Below are positions 1 through 5,606 of a DNA stretch of 5,606 nt, piece after piece. This stretch comes from Bacteroidales bacterium (GTDB lineage: Bacteria; Bacteroidota; Bacteroidia; Bacteroidales; Muribaculaceae): the NCBI GenBank assembly GCA_004557195.1, contig SFER01000140.1:1-5606 (forward strand). Direction: 5' to 3'. Numbering within the stretch: position 1 is the first letter of the stretch; every line of letters begins with the position of its first letter. The notes beneath the pieces were generated by a model. It had not been told where the DNA came from, did not search any database, and saw only the letters and a program-made list of their open reading frames with translations. The position numbers and the translations under genes are program-made.

Positions 1-498
1 AAGCGTTTCGGGGGTGTCGTCGGGGGCTACCGGGCAGTGTGCCTGCAAGATTATGTCGCCGCAATCCATCTCGTTGTTAACATAATGGATGGTGATGCCG
101 CTCTCGCTCTCTCCGGCTTCGAGCACCGCGCGGTGCACATTCATCCCCCACATGCCGCGACCGCCGAATTTGGGTAGCAACGAGGGGTGGATGTTGATGA
201 TGCGCCCCGGAAATGCGTCGATAATGGGTGGCTGAACAAGGCATAGGAATCCTGCGAGCACGATGAGGTCAATTTCCTCGCTTTTAAGATACCCGGCAAT
301 CTCAGTGCCCTCGAGCCACTGTTGCTTGGCGAATGTGAGCGACGGGATTCCGAGCCGCTTCATGCGCCCGTGCACACCGGCATCGCTCTTGTTGCTGAGT
401 ACGCATTTCACCTTCACTGTGGTGGAGACGGCAAAGTGCCGCGCTATGTTTTCGGCATTGCTGCCATCGCCCGAGGCAAATATCGCTATATTGTACAT
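1..498 (-). CDS. purN: Phosphoribosylglycinamide formyltransferase (GART), 3' end missing
   Basis: This gene transfers a formyl group from 10-formyltetrahydrofolate to glycinamide ribonucleotide (GAR), the third step of de novo purine synthesis, in the cytoplasm. The reading frame starts at ATG (complement of 496-498) and stays open for exactly 166 codons to the window edge. The N-terminus reads MYNIAIFASGDGSNAENIA, the usual first strand and Gly-rich phosphate-binding loop (residues 9-14). Residues 99-108 read RIINIHPSLL and contain the catalytic Asn102 and His104. Residues 135-152 contain ITIHYV followed by MDCGDIILQ, with catalytic Asp145. The stretch GGRGMWGMNVH (112-122) resembles Bacteroidetes PurN forms more than the shorter E. 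coli loop. Family members are about 190-210 residues, so roughly 25-45 C-terminal residues lie outside the window. The gene is transcribed away from the outer-membrane protein gene, from its own TATCTTTG promoter. The assignment is firm. Confidence 0.95.
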   Translation of the reverse strand, partial: MYNIAIFASGDGSNAENIARHFAVSTTVKVKCVLSNKSDAGVHGRMKRLGIPSLTFAKQQWLEGTEIAGYLKSEEIDLIVLAGFLCLVQPPIIDAFPGRIINIHPSLLPKFGGRGMWGMNVHRAVLEAGESESGITIHYVNNEMDCGDIILQAHCPVAPDDTPETL

Positions 499-523
499 TT
501 CAGCAGTTGTGTTGTTTGTGTTG

Positions 524-554
524 CAAAGATAGCCCAATAGGAGCGACAACAAAA
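524..554 (-). promoter_or_regulatory. Bacteroidetes-type promoter for purN
   Basis: Read on the minus strand, positions 531-524 give TATCTTTG, an exact match to the Bacteroidetes -7 consensus TAnnTTTG. Positions 554-550 give TTTTG, a match to the -33 TTTG element, with 18 bases between the boxes. The implied transcription start is near 517, giving a leader of about 19 bases before the purN ATG. No Shine-Dalgarno sequence is visible, as is normal in this phylum. The assignment rests on motif match and position only. Confidence 0.7.
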
Positions 555-560
555 TATAAA

Positions 561-593
561 TTCTGTTAATTTTTTTATTTGCTCATATCTTTG
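561..593 (+). promoter_or_regulatory. Putative upstream promoter for the outer-membrane protein operon
   Basis: TATCTTTG at 586-593 matches the -7 consensus TAnnTTTG. The -33 position, 20 bases upstream, holds only TTCTG (561-565), a partial match to TTTG. If used, transcription would start near 600 and give a leader of about 100 bases. It may be a second tandem promoter to the one at 662-669, or an inactive motif copy. Confidence 0.45.
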
Positions 594-637
594 GTCGCTG
601 AATTTCAGTTCTTTAATTATAATAGGCAACATATTCA

Positions 638-669
638 TTTCGTCAATTAAACTTTGTTGGGTATCTTTG
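638..669 (+). promoter_or_regulatory. Putative proximal promoter for the outer-membrane protein operon
   Basis: TATCTTTG at 662-669 is an exact -7 box. TTTCG at 638-642 lies 19 bases upstream as an imperfect -33 element. The predicted transcription start near 676 would leave an A-rich leader of about 25 bases before the ATG at 701, a typical arrangement in Bacteroidetes. It is the better placed of the two plus-strand boxes in this intergenic region. Confidence 0.6.
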
Positions 670-700
670 TGTCTAAATGCAGTAAAAATAATTGAATTTT

Positions 701-3625
701 ATGTGCAAAATCTGTTTTAAAAGAAGAATTCTCTCCACTTTAGTGCTTTTGATATCGTGTTGTGCCATGGTTCAAGCCGCTGTGATTCGCGGTAAGGTAG
801 TTGATGCTCTCGACAAATCGCCATTGCCACAAACCACCGTCAAACTCCTTGCTGCCGCCGACAGCGCCTATGTCAAAGGCGTTGCTTCGTCGGACAAAGG
901 TTTCTTCTCGTTCAGCGATGTGAAGCCGGGCAGTTATATTGTGCAAATCGAATACCTCGGCTACAACACCGAGCGCCGTAATGTGAAAGTTACCGCTTCC
1001 GAGCCGACCGTTAGGCTGGGGGTGATTGAAATGAGCGAAGGCTCTATCATGCTCAAAGAAACTGTCGTTACCGGTGTGAAAACCGAAATCAAGGTGAAGG
1101 AAGACACAATCGAATATAATGCCGATTCCTATAAAACTCAGCCCAACGCAGTGGTGGAAGACCTCTTGAAGCGACTCCCCGGCGTGGAAATAGACAGCGA
1201 TGGCAAAATTACTTCGCAGGGCAAGGAGGTAACCAAAATCCTTCTCGATGGCAAAGAATTTTTTGCCGACGACCCGAAGGTGGCGACAAAGAACATCCCC
1301 GTGGAGATGATTGACAAACTCCAGGTGGTTGACCGCAAGAGCGACCTCGCTCGCTTAACCGGTGTCGATGATGGTGAAGACGAGACCGTTATCAACCTCA
1401 CCATCAAGAAGGGGATGAACAACGGATGGTTTGGCACCGTGAGCGCCGGATATGGCACCGACGACCGCTACGAGGTAAACACTATGATTAACCACTTCCG
1501 CGACGGCAACCAGTTCACTATCCTCGGTGGCTTCAACAACACCAACAACCTCGGTTTCACCGATGGCAACGGCACCCGTTTCCGCCGATTCGGCGGCAAC
1601 AACGGCGTGAACACCTCGCAGAGCCTTGGATTTAATTTCAATGTGGGTAAAGGGGACTATTTCCGCTTGGGTGGAGATATTATGTACTCCCACAGCGACC
1701 GCAACACCCTCCAGCGCATCGACCGCACCTATCTCTTCACCGATTCCACTTCGCATTACTTCTCCAACACCGACGCCAACGACAATGGGCACAATCTCCG
1801 CGCCGATTTCCGCTTGAAGTGGGAAATCGACTCCTTCAACACGTTCGAGTTCCGCCCGAATTTCTCATACAACGTCAACGACTCCCGCAAGACCGAAATC
1901 TCGGAAACTCGCGCCGGCGGTAGCCGCGAAGGGGAGCTGGTAAACCAGAGCAACAACCGCTATTTGTCGAGCGGAAAGAGCTTCGAGTTTGGCGGTATGC
2001 TTCTGTATAACCACAAGTTCCGCAGCCGTCCCGGCAGGGCTTTCAGCATCCATGTTCGCTATAATACCAGCAATGTGCCCGAAGACGGTACCACCTACAC
2101 GCTCAACAAATATTTCCTCACCGGCGACGACGATGACGAACTCACCGACCAGATTTTCGATAACCGCACCTGGAGCAACTCTATCAACACCCGCGTTACC
2201 TGGACCGAGCCTATCGGCAACCCGAAGAATGCGCGCTATTTCCAGATTGCCTACTCGCTCAACTATCGCTGGAACAATGCCGATGACCTACTCTACGACC
2301 GCATCGGCTCCGGCAGCGACAACAGCACCTCGCAGTCGCCGCTGCTCAACCCATTGCTCATGTCGTCGGAGCAACGCAACCTCCTTGTGAACGCCTTCGG
2401 TCCCGCTATCCTCTACGATGCCGAGTTGCAGCGTGCCGTGGTGGGCGATGACTACGAGTTCAACCCCGACCTCAGCAACCGTTTCCGCAACGATTTCATG
2501 TCGCAACGCATCCAGTTGGGCTACAAGCAAGTGCGCTCCAACTACAATCTCGACCTCGGCGTACAAGTGAGTCCGTCGATGTCGAAGAGCGAGAATCTTA
2601 TCACCGATGCCAAGAGCATCCCTGTTCGCTGGGTGTGGAACGTAGCTCCTTATCTCCGTTTCCGCTACAAATTCAGCAAAACACGCTCATTGCAAGCCAA
2701 CTACCGCGCGCGCTCGTCGCAACCGTCGATGACTCAGTTGCAACCGGTCCCCGATGTCTCCAACCCGCTCCGCATCGTTATCGGTAACCCCAATTTGAAG
2801 CCCACTTTCACCAACTATATCGATGTGAGATACAACGACTTCAACCAAGAGGCTCAACGTAGCATTATGGCTAATTTCCGCGCCCAATTTGCTTCCAACA
2901 GCATCATCAACAAAACCACTTACGACCCCACTACAGGCGGTCAAACCACCACCTACGAGAATATCAACGGTGTGTGGAACGTAATGGGTATGAACATGAT
3001 TAGTTTCCCTCTGCGCAACCGCCACTGGCAGTTCTCCAACCACTTCTTCGGGCGCTACAACGTAACTAAAGGCTATATCAACAACACGCTCAACCGCAAC
3101 GGAACTCTCAATTTCAACGAGTCTGTTGGCATAGCGTTCCGCACCGACGTCCTCGAACTTGAATTGCGTCCCTACTATGGTCTCACAGCGATGTTCAACA
3201 CCGTAAAAACCGCCAATCAAGACCTTGTGCACCGCTACGGTGGCAATTTCTATGGCAGTTACTACTTCCCATTTGGTGTCTCTGTCAATACCGACCTCAC
3301 CTTCAGCGGCACCAAGGGCTACTCCGCCGGTTATGACAACAACCAGTGGCTCTGGAACGCCTCTATCTCTTATCAGTTCCTCAAAGGGAAGGCGGCGACT
3401 ATCGCGCTCAAAGTCTATGACCTGTTGAAGATGAAGCAGAGCATTTGGCGCACCACAACGGCTGAGTATTTCCAAGATACCGAGTACAATTCCATCACTC
3501 GCTATTTCATGGTTACATTCACATATAAATTCAACACCTTCGGTGGCGGCAAGATTCCCGACAACCCCAACAGAGACTTCATGTATCGCGGCGGTCCCGG
3601 TGGTATGCGCCCGCCTCGCAGGTAA
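701..3625 (+). CDS. TonB-dependent-receptor-like outer-membrane beta-barrel protein
   Basis: This is a 974-residue outer-membrane protein of the Bacteroidetes family with a carboxypeptidase-regulatory-like domain, a plug and a beta-barrel (OMP_b-brl_3 type); its cargo is unknown. I chose ATG at 701; the frame extends three codons upstream to a TTG at 692, a less likely start. Residues 1-26 form a signal peptide (basic CKICFKRR, hydrophobic core, probable cleavage after VQA). Residues 27-107 are the regulatory-like Ig-fold domain, including GKVVD and VKPGSYIVQIEYLGY. Residues 118-237 are plug-like: ETVVTG, which resembles a TonB box, then DLLKRLPGVEID, ILLDGKEFFADDP and INLTIKKG. From about 242 to 947 alternating aromatic and polar segments form the barrel, ending in YFMVTFTYKF. 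A 27-residue Gly/Pro/Arg-rich tail follows. No SusD-like partner or degradative enzyme adjoins it, so a glycan-uptake role is not supported. It shares a probable operon with the regulator 30 bases downstream. Confidence 0.9.
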   Translation: MCKICFKRRILSTLVLLISCCAMVQAAVIRGKVVDALDKSPLPQTTVKLLAAADSAYVKGVASSDKGFFSFSDVKPGSYIVQIEYLGYNTERRNVKVTASEPTVRLGVIEMSEGSIMLKETVVTGVKTEIKVKEDTIEYNADSYKTQPNAVVEDLLKRLPGVEIDSDGKITSQGKEVTKILLDGKEFFADDPKVATKNIPVEMIDKLQVVDRKSDLARLTGVDDGEDETVINLTIKKGMNNGWFGTVSAGYGTDDRYEVNTMINHFRDGNQFTILGGFNNTNNLGFTDGNGTRFRRFGGNNGVNTSQSLGFNFNVGKGDYFRLGGDIMYSHSDRNTLQRIDRTYLFTDSTSHYFSNTDANDNGHNLRADFRLKWEIDSFNTFEFRPNFSYNVNDSRKTEISETRAGGSREGELVNQSNNRYLSSGKSFEFGGMLLYNHKFRSRPGRAFSIHVRYNTSNVPEDGTTYTLNKYFLTGDDDDELTDQIFDNRTWSNSINTRVTWTEPIGNPKNARYFQIAYSLNYRWNNADDLLYDRIGSGSDNSTSQSPLLNPLLMSSEQRNLLVNAFGPAILYDAELQRAVVGDDYEFNPDLSNRFRNDFMSQRIQLGYKQVRSNYNLDLGVQVSPSMSKSENLITDAKSIPVRWVWNVAPYLRFRYKFSKTRSLQANYRARSSQPSMTQLQPVPDVSNPLRIVIGNPNLKPTFTNYIDVRYNDFNQEAQRSIMANFRAQFASNSIINKTTYDPTTGGQTTTYENINGVWNVMGMNMISFPLRNRHWQFSNHFFGRYNVTKGYINNTLNRNGTLNFNESVGIAFRTDVLELELRPYYGLTAMFNTVKTANQDLVHRYGGNFYGSYYFPFGVSVNTDLTFSGTKGYSAGYDNNQWLWNASISYQFLKGKAATIALKVYDLLKMKQSIWRTTTAEYFQDTEYNSITRYFMVTFTYKFNTFGGGKIPDNPNRDFMYRGGPGGMRPPRR

Positions 3626-3655
3626 TCAACGCAATAAACTCAAAAACAAACAAAT

Positions 3656-5344
3656 ATGATTACCTTGAAAAAACTAAATCGACAAGATACGAAACACCCT
3701 AAAATACAAGGCTTTGCGTCGGTGGCTTTTTGGCTTCCGGCGCTCATGCTGTTGTTTCCGCTCCACTCTTTCGCCTCGCGTAGTGCCGCTATCGACTCCC
3801 TTATCACGAGTTTTGAGCGCACTCCAAGCACAGCGACCGCCAACAGTTTCTTCATGCTGCTCGGCAGTGAGCAGTTGTTCGACGAGCCAATCAACCTCAC
3901 AACAGATACTCCTACAGATTCCGTGAGCCAAATGTTTTGGTATTGGGCTGCCGAATGGCTCTTCGACAATCAAGAATATGCCACAGCGCGCGATTATGCG
4001 CTCCGTGCGCTGCCCCTGTATCGCTTTCCAAGCGAAGATAAGGCTTATTGCCTCAATCTCCTCGGTGTGGTTTCGGTGCGCCTCGGCAGTTTCGGCAACG
4101 CTGTTACTTATGCCAAGGAGGCTCTCGATATTTTCATGCTTTTGGGCAATGCCGACGACATCTCTTCGGCTATGAACACCCTCGCCGGAACATATATGGC
4201 TGCCGGGCAGCCGCAGAATGCCGAGCAATACATTCTCCAAGGGCTCGACTATGCCGACCGTGCCAATAATCCCCGGCGGAAGGCGATTCTGCTCGGAATG
4301 GCTTCGGAGGTGTATCTGCGCCTGGGCAAAAACGACAAGTCGCTCGATTTCGCTTCGAGAGCATATTCCCTCGACTCATTGATTGGAAACACCGGGAGGC
4401 TCCCGGTGCGCTTGTCGATGAAAGCCGCTGCGCTCGAGGCGCTCGGCAGGAACGACGATGCTCTCGATGCCTACAATCTCGCTATCGAGGGGCTCCGCGC
4501 CACCGGAAACAAGCAGTCGCTCGCTATCACGCTCAACAAACTCGGTTTTCTCTTGCAAAAAAGCGGTAAATCTGCCGAGGCTGTGAATTGCTTCCACGAG
4601 GCGCGCGAGCTGTTTTCATCGCTCGGCGACCTCTACAACTTGGTGATGTCGCAAAAAGGACTTTACGAGAGTTATTGGAATGTCAATCCCGACAGTGCCC
4701 GCGTTGCGCTCGACCGTTTCAACCAGCTCAAGGATTCTCTTTATAGCAATGCCACTGCCGACGCTCTCGCCAAATACCATGCCGCTTTCGACAACGACCG
4801 CCTCAAAGCCGAAAACGAGGCTCTGCATCGCAACCACTACATCGGCATTGTCATTGCCGTCATCATCCTCCTTTTGGTTATCGCTGTGGCGCTGTGGTGT
4901 GTGGCTCGCATCGGGCGTCGCCACCGCCGCGAGATGCTCGAGATGCTCACCTTGATTAAGAATTCCGAAGCCGCCCACACTCCCGCTTCCGCCCCCGAAT
5001 CGGCTCCCTCCGAGACTTCGTTCCTCCAGCAGGTGATTGATTTGGTGGAGGATGGCATCGAAAACGACATCTCCCGGTGCAGTGTGGCATTCATCGCCAA
5101 GCAACTTTCAATCAGTGAGCAAACTTTCCGCCGCCGTGTGCGCGAAGCCACCGGGCAGTCGCCCAAAACATTCATCTCGGCTATCGTTATGGAGCGCGCT
5201 GCGCGTATGCTCTCCGACACCCCCGAAATCCCGGTTGCCGACATCGCCGCAAGGTTTGGATTCGACGATGCGAGTGGTTTCACTCACGCTTTCAAGCGCG
5301 TTTTCGGCTGCACGCCCACCCAATACCGCAACAATCACATCTAA
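3656..5344 (+). CDS. Membrane-spanning TPR sensor with cytoplasmic AraC-family DNA-binding domain
   Basis: This is a 562-residue one-protein transmembrane regulator. Residues 20-40 form a signal-peptide-like segment ending in HSFA, after an unusually long basic N-region. Residues 92-322 hold about six TPR-like helical pairs, with recurring A/L/G/Y patterns such as NLLGVVSVRLGSFGNAV, NTLAGTYMAAGQPQNAE and NKLGFLLQKSGKSAEAV. A helical linker (about 365-392) leads to one transmembrane helix (395-418), followed by RIGRRHRR. The positive-inside rule puts the TPR part in the periplasm and the C-terminus in the cytoplasm. Residues 474-562 are a complete AraC-type domain: first helix-turn-helix IAKQLSISEQTFRRRV (480-495), second with VADIAARFGF (527-536) and the signature GF-x(2)-AS-x(3)-AFKRVFG-x-TP-x(2)-YR (535-558). 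There is no kinase or receiver domain, so signalling would be direct. The start codon follows an A-rich leader 30 bases after the outer-membrane protein stop, with no terminator between, indicating cotranscription. The ligand and targets are unknown. Confidence 0.9.
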   Translation: MITLKKLNRQDTKHPKIQGFASVAFWLPALMLLFPLHSFASRSAAIDSLITSFERTPSTATANSFFMLLGSEQLFDEPINLTTDTPTDSVSQMFWYWAAEWLFDNQEYATARDYALRALPLYRFPSEDKAYCLNLLGVVSVRLGSFGNAVTYAKEALDIFMLLGNADDISSAMNTLAGTYMAAGQPQNAEQYILQGLDYADRANNPRRKAILLGMASEVYLRLGKNDKSLDFASRAYSLDSLIGNTGRLPVRLSMKAAALEALGRNDDALDAYNLAIEGLRATGNKQSLAITLNKLGFLLQKSGKSAEAVNCFHEARELFSSLGDLYNLVMSQKGLYESYWNVNPDSARVALDRFNQLKDSLYSNATADALAKYHAAFDNDRLKAENEALHRNHYIGIVIAVIILLLVIAVALWCVARIGRRHRREMLEMLTLIKNSEAAHTPASAPESAPSETSFLQQVIDLVEDGIENDISRCSVAFIAKQLSISEQTFRRRVREATGQSPKTFISAIVMERAARMLSDTPEIPVADIAARFGFDDASGFTHAFKRVFGCTPTQYRNNHI

Positions 5345-5369
5345 TCCTCCCCTTCGTCTTTTCCGGGTG

Positions 5370-5395
5370 TTTTATGGGTATTTTCGCCCATAAAA
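5370..5395 (+). terminator. Perfect inverted repeat, putative terminator
   Basis: TTTTATGGG (5370-5378) and CCCATAAAA (5387-5395) are perfect complements around an 8-base loop, starting 26 bases after the regulator's stop codon. One more U-G wobble can form at each end of the stem. The position suits transcription termination of the two-gene operon. The following bases are TGCTATTTTG rather than a solid T-run, so it is not a textbook intrinsic terminator. A dyad binding site is the alternative reading. Confidence 0.5.
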
Positions 5396-5399
5396 TGCT

Positions 5400-5428
5400 A
5401 TTTTGTAAGAAAAATTCAAAATTTTGTA
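5400..5428 (+). repeat. ATTTTGTA direct repeat, 21-base period, possible operator
   Basis: ATTTTGTA occurs at 5400-5407 and again at 5421-5428, a period of 21 bases or two turns of the helix. The second copy overlaps the palindrome CAAAATTTTG (5417-5426). AraC-family proteins commonly bind direct half-sites spaced about two helical turns apart, upstream of the promoter. This pair lies 35 bases upstream of the TATCTTTG box at 5463. AT-rich DNA gives such repeats by chance fairly easily, so the operator role is inference. Confidence 0.35.
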
Positions 5429-5462
5429 CGTTTTTCACAATCATTTTTTGCATCCATTATAC

Positions 5463-5470
5463 TATCTTTG
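5463..5470 (+). promoter_or_regulatory. Bacteroidetes -7 box for the downstream exported-protein gene
   Basis: TATCTTTG is an exact match to TAnnTTTG. The nearest TTTG upstream (5447-5450) is only 12 bases away, too close for a normal -33 element, and the expected position holds no good match. A weak -33 box is common in promoters that need an activator, which would fit the direct repeat just upstream. The implied start near 5477 gives a leader of about 55 AT-rich bases. Confidence 0.6.
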
Positions 5471-5532
5471 CAAAAAGAGTAATAATACCATTAACACTCA
5501 ACACTCGAAACAACAATTTAATATATATAATC

Positions 5533-5606
5533 ATGGTAACAAAACTTTCTTTTTCATTAAGACGATCGGCATGGCTATTGGCTTTGTTGATTATCACCTC
5601 GGCATT
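5533..5606 (+). CDS. Start of an exported protein, truncated by window edge
   Basis: The frame from ATG at 5533 is open to the window end, giving 24 complete codons: a basic N-region (MVTKLSFSLRRSA) and a hydrophobic core (WLLALLIITSA). This is a signal peptide or an N-terminal membrane anchor, so the product is exported or membrane bound. Nothing of the mature protein is visible and its function cannot be named. It lies on the same strand as the operon but behind an inverted repeat and its own promoter box, so it is probably a separate transcription unit. Its position next to a membrane-anchored AraC-type regulator makes it a candidate target. Confidence 0.75.
   Translation, partial: MVTKLSFSLRRSAWLLALLIITSA

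Noticed and set aside
263..540. Two overlapping plus-strand frames opposite purN
   Set aside because: Both are shadows of purN, whose catalytic motifs on the minus strand are unambiguous.
692..700. TTG start for the outer-membrane protein
   Set aside because: The ATG at 701 gives a standard signal peptide; the TTG adds only three residues and has no better context.
2687..3475. Long open frame (262 codons) on the minus strand inside the outer-membrane protein gene
   Set aside because: It lies wholly antisense to a convincing coding sequence. Its translation is a low-complexity V/E/G/A-rich string with no recognisable domain, as expected from codon bias in the real gene.
701..3625. SusC of a glycan-uptake locus
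   Set aside because: No SusD-like gene, surface lipoprotein or carbohydrate-active enzyme is adjacent, and the barrel looks like the OMP_b-brl_3 type rather than SusC.
3674..4240. Open frame of 188 codons on the minus strand opposite the regulator gene
   Set aside because: It is antisense to the signal peptide and TPR region of a well-supported protein, with no promoter box or recognisable motif of its own.
3656..5344. Hybrid two-component sensor (kinase plus receiver plus AraC domain)
   Set aside because: Only about 55 residues separate the membrane helix from the AraC domain, with no kinase H or N boxes and no receiver aspartate region.
1..5606. CRISPR array, tRNA, rRNA, insertion sequence or phage genes
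   Set aside because: I saw no regularly spaced long repeats, RNA-gene signatures, transposase motifs or terminal inverted repeats.

Overview
This is a 5.6 kb chromosomal window from a member of the Bacteroidota, most likely order Bacteroidales. The evidence is four exact copies of the Bacteroidetes -7 promoter box (TAnnTTTG, each time TATCTTTG), A-rich leaders without Shine-Dalgarno sequences, an outer-membrane beta-barrel protein with an N-terminal carboxypeptidase-regulatory-like domain, and a TPR/AraC membrane regulator, both typical of this phylum. The coding DNA is moderately GC-rich and the intergenic DNA very AT-rich, which would fit a gut lineage such as Muribaculaceae or Barnesiella relatives, but the family cannot be fixed from this sequence.

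Layout. Positions 1-498 (minus strand) hold the first 166 codons of purN, a purine biosynthesis gene cut by the window edge. Positions 499-700 are a divergent promoter region with one TATCTTTG box facing purN and two facing right. Positions 701-3625 (plus) encode a 974-residue TonB-dependent-receptor-like outer-membrane protein. After 30 bases with no terminator, 3656-5344 (plus) encode a 562-residue protein with a signal peptide, a TPR-rich periplasmic part, one transmembrane helix and a cytoplasmic AraC-type DNA-binding domain. An inverted repeat at 5370-5395 may end this transcript. It is followed by AT-rich DNA with a direct repeat and a promoter box, then the first 24 codons of a further exported protein running off the right edge.

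How the parts may work together. The outer-membrane protein and the membrane-anchored regulator look like a two-gene operon. The natural hypothesis is that the regulator senses a periplasmic condition, perhaps linked to what the outer-membrane protein imports or exports, and acts directly on DNA from the inner membrane. The region just downstream carries ATTTTGTA twice at a 21-base period, upstream of the next gene's promoter box. That is the geometry expected of an AraC-family operator, so the following exported-protein gene is a candidate target. purN appears functionally unrelated and simply divergent. Nothing here is a clear novel system; the regulator, its possible operator and its operon partner are the most interesting part.
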